A DNA stretch of 64,000 nucleotides from an uncultured Hyphomicrobiales bacterium (GTDB taxonomy: Bacteria; Pseudomonadota; Alphaproteobacteria; Rhizobiales; Beijerinckiaceae), in NCBI GenBank assembly GCA_903861645.1, contig CAIOVE010000019.1:62001-126000 (forward strand), read 5' to 3'. The translations under genes and the position numbers were made by a program. This document shows, in pieces, positions 58,367-64,000 of this stretch. Positions within the stretch are counted from its first letter, which is position 1. Every line of letters begins with the position of its first letter. The notes beneath the pieces are model-generated. The model ran no database searches. It worked only from the letters and a program-made list of their open reading frames with translations, and was not told the origin of the DNA.

Positions 58367-59599
58367 TTAAGCCTTGGGGATAGGCATGTCGGCGTCATAG
58401 CCGGCGGGCACGGGCACCTGATGGGCCAGCATGATCTCGCGCCGCTCGCGCGCCGATTGCATCATGGCCAGACAGACCTCCAGCGTCGCCATGCCCCAGC
58501 GTCCGTCATGCCAGAGCGGCGCGCCGTGAACGACCGCGCGATAAAGCTCCTCCAACTCGGCCCGACGTTGCACGACGGCCGTTTCGCGACCGCCGGCGAT
58601 CTCGATGTCATGCTTGCCCGCGTCGTCGTGGATGAACAATCCGTGACGGGACTGCCTGACATCGGCGCGGTCGAGACTGGCGATGGCGAGGCCCATGTCC
58701 TCGGGAACCCACGCCGCTTGCGAGACGCTGGCGAAGTATTCCTTTTCCCGATCGCCGCCGATGCGTATCTCCTGTTTTTCCCGCGCCTCGTCGCGCGTAC
58801 CCGCGCGCATCGCGCCGCGGATGGCGACGCGGCGATCGACATCGTAGATCGCCTTGTCCGCGCCCCACGGCACGAGTTCGGCGCCGACGAAATAGCCATA
58901 TCCATTATGCGCGATGGTGGCGGGAACCCCATTCTCGAATTCGAGAAAGGCCGAATAATAGCCGGGTATCGGCCGTTCGGGCATCCATTGCCCGACCTGC
59001 GCGCGCACGCTGCGCAACATGCCGCCGCCGAGCAATCGCACGGTGTCGACCTGATGCGGCCCCTGCCGGAATGGAATGCCGCCGCCCTGCGCGACATCAA
59101 GTTCATCGGGCGTGCGCGGACGCAACATCCAGTCCGAATAGGACCAGATATTGAGCGCGCGCAGCCCGCCGTATCGCCCGGACTCGATCAGGCGACGCAA
59201 CGCGCGAATTGGCGTGGTGAAGGCGCGCGTATGACCCGCCAGCATCTTGACGCCATGCCGCTCGGCGGCCTCGACCATGCGCGCGGCGTCCGCCAGCGTC
59301 GTCGCCATCGGCTTTTCGACAACGATGTGCTTGCCATGTTCGGCCGCGAGGATGGCGTGTTCGGCATGAAAGCGATTGGGAGTGGCGATCCACACCGCGT
59401 CGACATCGGCGTCCTCGCAAAGTTCCCTCGCCGAAGGATACGTCCTGGCCTCGGGATATCGCGCGCGAAAGGTTGCGAGCGTCGCGGGCACGAGATCGGC
59501 GCCCGCCACGAGTTCAATGCTCTCCATCGAATCCATCGCGGGCAAAATCTCGGCGCCGCCCACGCCGATGCCGATCATGCCGATTCGGAGCGCGCGCAT
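58367..59599 (-). CDS. Gfo/Idh/MocA dehydrogenase, Pht4-like
   Basis: A 410-residue NAD(P)-dependent dehydrogenase. The Rossmann start RIGMIGIGVGGAEILPA is at residues 5-21 and the signature VVEKPMAT at 93-100. The long C-terminal half ends LHDGRWG-like LWHDGRWGMATLEVCLAMMQ and AHQVPVPAGYD, as in Pht4, the 4,5-dihydrodiol dehydrogenase of phthalate degradation. It is the third gene after the Rieske and class II aldolase-type genes (4-bp gap). The cis-diol role is inferred from family and position. Confidence 0.87.
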   Translation of the reverse strand: MRALRIGMIGIGVGGAEILPAMDSMESIELVAGADLVPATLATFRARYPEARTYPSARELCEDADVDAVWIATPNRFHAEHAILAAEHGKHIVVEKPMATTLADAARMVEAAERHGVKMLAGHTRAFTTPIRALRRLIESGRYGGLRALNIWSYSDWMLRPRTPDELDVAQGGGIPFRQGPHQVDTVRLLGGGMLRSVRAQVGQWMPERPIPGYYSAFLEFENGVPATIAHNGYGYFVGAELVPWGADKAIYDVDRRVAIRGAMRAGTRDEAREKQEIRIGGDREKEYFASVSQAAWVPEDMGLAIASLDRADVRQSRHGLFIHDDAGKHDIEIAGGRETAVVQRRAELEELYRAVVHGAPLWHDGRWGMATLEVCLAMMQSARERREIMLAHQVPVPAGYDADMPIPKA

Positions 59600-59603
59600 G
59601 AGA

Positions 59604-60395
59604 TCAGGCTCCGGTCGCTTCGCAGAAAAAGCGCCAGTTCGTCGCCTCGACGCCTGTTGGCGGCTCGCCATTCTCCGGCGTCGATTCCAGTCCGCGAATC
59701 GCCGCGATTTCCGCCTGATCCTCGGCTGACAGGGGCTCCGCGTCGCCCAGCAAAGCCGCGCGATAGTTTACATCGGCCAGTTGGTTGAGCTGGATCATGT
59801 AGAGCGTCGCCTGCTCAATGCTGCGGGCGACCGTCGTGACGCCATGTCCGCGCATGAGGCAAACCCTGGACTGTCCCATCACGCGAACCAGATCCTCGCC
59901 ACGCTCTTTCGTATTGATGAGGACGCCGCGCGGATAGGTCGGCATTCCCTCGATGGCGAGCTTGGCGCTCGGCGGATCGAACGCGCCGTAAAGGGGCAGC
60001 AAGGGCTTGCAACAGATGGTGAAAAGCATCGGCGTGGGCGGATGGATATGGATCACGGAATAAATCTCCGGACGCGCCCGATAGATCTCCGAGTGAATGA
60101 AAACCTCTTGCGGCACGGCGAGGCCCTCGGCGTTAGGCCGCGCGAGCTTGCCGTCGAAATCCACCTCGATGATTTGAGCGGCGCTTGTGTAGCGCACACC
60201 GAGTTCGCCGGGTCCGCGCGCGCGAATCAACATGCGATCCGCGCCGGGTACGCGCGCGCTGACATGCCCAAATGCCGCGTGCGTCAGTTCAAGTCGGCCA
60301 AGGACGCGACAGGCGCGCGCGACGCGCTCGGCGAGGGATTCAAGGTCGGTCAAAGGCGGGGCTCCCGAAAAGTCATTCCGCCGCGTCCTGCTCAT
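59604..60395 (-). CDS. Class II aldolase/adducin-family protein, possible aromatic-acid decarboxylase
   Basis: A 263-residue class II aldolase fold. Zinc ligands are His116/His118 (IHIHPPTPM) and His183 (MRGHGV). The family contains fuculose and ribulose phosphate aldolases and also 3,4-dihydroxyphthalate decarboxylases. Placement between a Rieske oxygenase and a Gfo/Idh gene favours a role in aromatic-acid breakdown. The ATG at 60395 has GGAAG 7 nt upstream and overlaps the Rieske gene by 23 bp; ATG 60413 or TTG 60353 are alternatives. Confidence 0.83.
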   Translation of the reverse strand: MSRTRRNDFSGAPPLTDLESLAERVARACRVLGRLELTHAAFGHVSARVPGADRMLIRARGPGELGVRYTSAAQIIEVDFDGKLARPNAEGLAVPQEVFIHSEIYRARPEIYSVIHIHPPTPMLFTICCKPLLPLYGAFDPPSAKLAIEGMPTYPRGVLINTKERGEDLVRVMGQSRVCLMRGHGVTTVARSIEQATLYMIQLNQLADVNYRAALLGDAEPLSAEDQAEIAAIRGLESTPENGEPPTGVEATNWRFFCEATGA

Positions 60396-61575
60396 CGGCC
60401 GGCTTCCAGTCATGATCCGGCGAGGCGCGCACGTTGGTCAGGTCGTAGTCGACATGACGTTCCAGCGGCAGTTGAATGAAGGGCGTGTTCAGCGCGGGAT
60501 CGCGAACCACGCCCATGGGGTCCTCGCCCCGCTCGACACGTTCGATCTGTTCCAGCAGCATGCGCCGGTAAAGCACGACGCCACGATCGGAATGGCCGAG
60601 GTTTTCGACACCGCGATCGGCGATCGCGCCTTGCGTGTACATGACCATCAAGTCCTGACCGTTGAGATTATCGGTCAGAAACTGGCCGCGGGTGTCGCGC
60701 AATGGATTGTCCCAGACGCGTATGTGCCTGGCGGGCGCGGCGCCCGCCTTGCGCGGTCGCGCGTTATACCAATAGACGATGGTGTTGGTGTCATCGACGG
60801 GCACGCGTATCTGCGCCTGAATCCAGCCGCCGGGATAGGTGATGACCGCCGTGCCCGGCCATATCTGCGGATGGCCGATCTTCCACTCGTCGGACTCCTC
60901 GCTGTCGCCTTCCCACAGGCGCTTCTTGATGATGCCGTGCTCGAATACCTCGTAATCGACCCTGGCATGATGCCGCACGGGCACCAACGGCTTGCCAAGG
61001 CGCTCATGCACGTAATTGGTGTACATAAAGTGCAGGTATTCGACGTGGTAAGGGTCCATGTTGTTTTCGGCGATCTGCAACCAGTTGCAGGGCATGATGG
61101 AGACGCCGACGTCGCGATCGAATTCGTCGCCGACGAGATATTCGTAGCGCGGCAGCAATGGCGCCGGCATCGGGCCGAGATAGGCCCAGATCATGCCGCC
61201 AAGCTGCTCGACGGGATAGGAGTCGATTCTGATCTTGTTCTTCAACGCGCTGTCGGCGGGCTCGGCCGGCGTTTCCACGCATTGGCCGGCGCCGTCGAAT
61301 TTCCAGCCATGATAGGCGCAACGCAGGCCGTCCTTCTCGATCATGCCGCAAGCGAGCGACGCGCCGCGATGGGGACAACGCTCCTGCACGAGTCCAAGCT
61401 GGCCATCGCCGCGGCGAAAGAGCACGAGATCCTCGCCGAGGAGGCGTATGCGAACCGGATCGGCCTTGAGGTGAATGTCGGGCGCGATCGGGTGCCAGTA
61501 GCATCGCATGTACTTGCCCATGGGCGCGTCCCGGCCCACTCGCGTCAAAATGGCGTAACGATCGTTGGCGGTCAA
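60373..61575 (-). CDS. Rieske aromatic-ring oxygenase, phthalate 4,5-dioxygenase-like
   Basis: A 400-residue oxygenase component. The Rieske 2Fe-2S site is CPHR...CAYHGW (Cys67, His69, Cys86, His89). The mononuclear iron site is ENNMDPYHVEYLH (Asp174, His177, His182). The N-terminus LTRVGRDAPMGKYMRCYWHP and the ADRGVENLGHSDRGVVLYRR block match the phthalate-dioxygenase group. The TTG start at 61575 was chosen because it has GGGAG 7-8 nt upstream and gives the expected N-terminus; an ATG at Met19 would cut it. No reductase is visible nearby. Confidence 0.9.
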   Translation of the reverse strand: MTANDRYAILTRVGRDAPMGKYMRCYWHPIAPDIHLKADPVRIRLLGEDLVLFRRGDGQLGLVQERCPHRGASLACGMIEKDGLRCAYHGWKFDGAGQCVETPAEPADSALKNKIRIDSYPVEQLGGMIWAYLGPMPAPLLPRYEYLVGDEFDRDVGVSIMPCNWLQIAENNMDPYHVEYLHFMYTNYVHERLGKPLVPVRHHARVDYEVFEHGIIKKRLWEGDSEESDEWKIGHPQIWPGTAVITYPGGWIQAQIRVPVDDTNTIVYWYNARPRKAGAAPARHIRVWDNPLRDTRGQFLTDNLNGQDLMVMYTQGAIADRGVENLGHSDRGVVLYRRMLLEQIERVERGEDPMGVVRDPALNTPFIQLPLERHVDYDLTNVRASPDHDWKPADEQDAAE

Positions 61576-61737
61576 GGCGCGTCTCCCTTGGATATTGCTT
61601 ATGCGGCGGCGCCATCGCGCCGCTTTTGTCAAAATGATACGGCGCGACAAGACGGCGCACAAGTCGCGACGGGCGCGCGCGCTGTCGACATCGCGCCTCG
61701 ACGCGCTAAGATCGATTCCGCAAGGAAAGGATCACGC

Positions 61738-62235
61738 ATGAGCGCCCACGCCAAAGGCCCATCGAGCGATGCCGCGACGTCGGGTATCAGACTCGGCGAG
61801 GTTGCCGTCTCCTTGCCCGACGCCTTCGACACCGGTCTTTATTTCATCGGTCGATTGCGCACCCCGTGGATGACGCGCCGCGAATGTCCACGACAGGGTG
61901 ACCGCGTAGCCGGCCCCGCCTGTCGCGTCGAAGTCAACGCGCGCTGGCGCGCCGGCCTGAAGGACATCGGCCGACACAGTCATTTGCTCGTTCTGTATTT
62001 CATGCACGAGGCGCGGCGCGATCTCGTGGAGCAATCGCCCCGCTCCAATGGCGAAACCATGGGGACGTTTTCGCTGCGTTCGCCGATCCGCCCCAATCCG
62101 GTCGCGGCGTCGCTGGTGGAACTGCTTGAGGTTCACGACGACCATCTGGTCGTACGCGGGCTCGATTGTCTCGACGGCACGCCGCTGATCGACATCAAGC
62201 CGGAAAAATGCCCGGAGGCGCCACGGCCCAAATAG
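61738..62235 (+). CDS. trmO: TrmO-like tRNA t6A37 methyltransferase (TsaA/YaeB family)
   Basis: A 165-residue member of the UPF0066/TsaA family. The hallmark block is GTFSLRSPIRPNPVAASLVE, followed by VRGLDCLDGTPLIDIKPE. TrmO uses SAM to N6-methylate t6A37 of tRNA. This copy has the short form without a C-terminal extension and a slightly divergent N-terminus (FIGRLRTPWMTRRECPR). It lies alone within catabolic genes. AAGGAAAGG lies 7-15 nt before the ATG. Confidence 0.82.
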   Translation: MSAHAKGPSSDAATSGIRLGEVAVSLPDAFDTGLYFIGRLRTPWMTRRECPRQGDRVAGPACRVEVNARWRAGLKDIGRHSHLLVLYFMHEARRDLVEQSPRSNGETMGTFSLRSPIRPNPVAASLVELLEVHDDHLVVRGLDCLDGTPLIDIKPEKCPEAPRPK

Positions 62236-62250
62236 CCAACCGGCTCGCGT

Positions 62251-63267
62251 TCAGGCCGCCCTGGCCATGAGCGGCATGACCTCGTCGATGAACAGGTTCA
62301 CCGAACCGGACATTTCCTCGAACGACATGTCGCCGAAGGCGAGACGCATGACGCAGTAATCAGCGCCGGCCGCGCGCAGATCCGCCGCCAGCGCTTCGGC
62401 CACGACCTCGGGCGTACCCGCCATGGCGCGTCCCGCCGTCATCAGATCATCGAATGTGTCCTCGCGCCCGCTGAGTCGCGGCGTGACGCCATGGCGCTTG
62501 TGCAGGAAGCGGAAGCTTTCATTGAATTTGAGCAACGCGCGACGCGCGACGCCAAGCGCCCGCTCGTTCGACGGCGCGACATGCACGAAGCGCGCGAGAC
62601 CGATCACCGGCGGCGGAACGTCGGCGTTGCGCCCCGCCCAGACCTCGCGAAAGCGGGCGATATAGGCGCCCGACTCGGCGGCGGGTTCGTTGCATACGAT
62701 GTTGTAGCCGCGTTGCGCGGCGCGCTCGGCGCTCTCGAGCGAGTGCACGCCATACCAGATGGGCGGATGCGGCAGTTGCGCCGGACGCTGAAAGATCGGC
62801 GCGTCGCGAATCGTGAAATGCTCGCCGGCGAAATCAATCCTGCCGTTGGCGAGGCCCTGCAACACGCATTCCAGCGCCTCCTCGTGGATGTCGCGCGCTT
62901 TCGCCGGATCGACACCGAAATAGGCGAGTTCCATCGGCACGGAGCCGCGGCCAAAGCCCAGATCGATGCGTCCGCCGCTCATCTGATCGATCATGCCGAT
63001 TTCCTCGGCGAGGCGAACCGGGTGGTGGGTTGGCAAGGCGTAGACCAGCGTGCCCAGACGCAAATTTTTCGTGCGCTGCGCGGCGGCCGACAGAAAGACG
63101 CTTGGCGAGGCGCCGCCGCCCAGCGGCGTGCAATGATGCTCGGTGACATGATACCCGCGAAAGCCGCCGCGGTCGTAAAGCTCCAGCAATTTGAGCCGGT
63201 TTTCATAATGCGTCTGGATCGAACCTTCGCCGCTGAGGTCGAGATGATCCATGACGCCGAATTGCAT
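62251..63267 (-). CDS. Luciferase-like (LLM class) flavin-dependent oxidoreductase
   Basis: A 338-residue LLM TIM-barrel protein. MQFGVMDHLDLSGE starts strand 1; YHVTEHHCTPLGGGASPSVF and MSGGRIDLGFGRGSVPMELA are the flavin and substrate-region motifs. It resembles the gene at 20560 in fold but is only distantly related (GFGRGSVP versus ATGRGYDR). It converges with trmO and is divergent from the Pht5-like gene, so it may be an accessory monooxygenase of the same pathway. Confidence 0.88.
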   Translation of the reverse strand: MQFGVMDHLDLSGEGSIQTHYENRLKLLELYDRGGFRGYHVTEHHCTPLGGGASPSVFLSAAAQRTKNLRLGTLVYALPTHHPVRLAEEIGMIDQMSGGRIDLGFGRGSVPMELAYFGVDPAKARDIHEEALECVLQGLANGRIDFAGEHFTIRDAPIFQRPAQLPHPPIWYGVHSLESAERAAQRGYNIVCNEPAAESGAYIARFREVWAGRNADVPPPVIGLARFVHVAPSNERALGVARRALLKFNESFRFLHKRHGVTPRLSGREDTFDDLMTAGRAMAGTPEVVAEALAADLRAAGADYCVMRLAFGDMSFEEMSGSVNLFIDEVMPLMARAA

Positions 63268-63445
63268 GTTCCGCCCTTTTCGATGGCCCGCGCGGCCTTG
63301 ATTGCATTCCCGCCATTGTTGCCCATCGAAGCCGTGTCGCGCAATGGCCCGCGCGGCGTCAAAATCGCGCACGGATCGACATCGGGACATGACGGGCCGG
63401 ACCAACATGCCCTAGACTGATTCAACGCAAAAGGGATTGCTCACA

Positions 63446-64000
63446 GTGGCCGGCAAAGTTCGTCTCAAGATCGCCATCGCGGACTACCCGCATACAGCCG
63501 CCGTGCTCGACGGCTCGATCCCCATCGAGGGCGTGGAGGCGGAATTCGTTCGCGTGGTTCCGCAGATCGCGGCGTTCCGGCGCATGGTGCGGCAGATTGA
63601 ATTCGACGTGTGCGAACTCGCGCCGACAACCTATCTCATCGCCCGCGCCCATGGCGCGCCCTTCGTGGCGCTGCCAATCTTCGTCATGCGGCGCTTTCAT
63701 CATGGCGGGTTGCTCGTGCGACCGGACGCCGGCATTCGCGAGCCGCGCGACCTCGAGGGACGAAAGGTCGGCGTGCGCGCCTATTCCGTGACGACGGGCG
63801 TCTGGACCCGCGGCATCCTGATGGATGAATACGGGCTCGATTCGTCCAGGGTTACCTGGGTGGTCGACGACGAGGAGCATGTCGCCGCGTTGCGCCTGCC
63901 GCCGAACGTGATTCACGCGCCCACCGGCCACTCGCTGTTCGACATGATGGCGGCGGGCGAGCTGGCCGCGGGTTTCGACGGCAACGCGGGCGTCGGCCGC
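63446..64000 (+). CDS. Pht5-like 4,5-dihydroxyphthalate decarboxylase family protein (cut by window edge)
   Basis: First 185 residues of a protein with a periplasmic-binding-protein-like fold. It has no signal peptide: KVRLKIAIADYPHTAAVLDG starts at residue 4. That argues for a cytoplasmic enzyme rather than a transporter receptor. Blocks FDVCELAPTTYLIARA, LPIFVMRRFHHGGLLV and GVRAYSVTTGVWTRGILMDE match proteins annotated as 4,5-dihydroxyphthalate decarboxylase. The GTG start has AAGGGA 11-16 nt upstream. The reaction would give protocatechuate. Its role is inferred from family and from the nearby Rieske and Gfo/Idh genes. Confidence 0.8.
   Translation, partial: MAGKVRLKIAIADYPHTAAVLDGSIPIEGVEAEFVRVVPQIAAFRRMVRQIEFDVCELAPTTYLIARAHGAPFVALPIFVMRRFHHGGLLVRPDAGIREPRDLEGRKVGVRAYSVTTGVWTRGILMDEYGLDSSRVTWVVDDEEHVAALRLPPNVIHAPTGHSLFDMMAAGELAAGFDGNAGVGR

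Noticed and set aside
61591-61626. Hairpin followed by TTTT on the plus strand before trmO
   Set aside because: No plus-strand gene precedes it, so it is not a terminator there; it may only be structure in the Rieske mRNA leader.
63446-64000. ABC transporter receptor
   Set aside because: No signal peptide, and the sequence fits the Pht5-like enzyme group; kept open because the C-terminus is outside the window.

Overview
The window is about 65% G+C, densely coded on both strands, and looks like an alphaproteobacterial chromosome, probably Hyphomicrobiales (Rhizobiales). The reasons are the dciA(DUF721)-dsbA-smc order, the dapF-mtaB pair, the ubiE-ubiB pair, a yejABEF peptide importer and many TauT/Liv/Tct-type substrate-binding proteins. 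Family or genus cannot be fixed from the sequence alone. I see no tRNA, rRNA, CRISPR array, insertion sequence or phage gene.

Layout. 1-3606: secA (cut by the left edge), an exported GyrI-like protein, dapF and mtaB. 3576-8210: branched-chain-amino-acid-type ABC importer livKHMGF, read leftward. 8366-13287: dciA, a Tat-type DsbA thioredoxin and smc. 13297-19452: a TauT/THI5-type ABC importer with a dihydroorotase/allantoinase-like hydrolase, an SDR and a divergent LysR regulator, suggesting uptake and opening of a cyclic amide or ureide. 19427-24650: LOG-family hydrolase, MAPEG protein, luciferase-like monooxygenase, cupin plus membrane hydroxylase, and a thiamine-diphosphate enzyme. 24877-27111: a multicopper oxidase cut by an in-frame TAA. 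27161-27666: yefM-yoeB toxin-antitoxin. 27725-29530: lepA.

29679-37346 is an oxalate module: oxlT, frc, oxc and a GntR/FCD regulator on the minus strand, and an NDP-forming acyl-CoA ligase divergent on the plus strand. Two almost identical 17-bp boxes lie in the intergenic region between the regulator and the ligase. 37492-47801 is a plus-strand run: pgi, yejABEF, deoB, upp, mutM. 47950-50475 holds a small membrane-anchored protein and two orphan substrate-binding proteins. 50482-52848 is ubiE-ubiB on the minus strand.

52989-64000 is catabolic and accessory: a Tat-exported alpha/beta hydrolase, a divergent superoxide dismutase, a phosphotriesterase-like hydrolase, an acyl-CoA dehydrogenase, an FAD oxidoreductase, then a minus-strand operon of Rieske oxygenase, class II aldolase-type protein and Gfo/Idh dehydrogenase. 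A TrmO-like gene, a second luciferase-like monooxygenase and a Pht5-like gene (cut by the right edge) follow. The Rieske, Gfo/Idh and Pht5-like families are those of the phthalate 4,5-dioxygenase route, so this end of the window probably degrades a phthalate-like aromatic acid.
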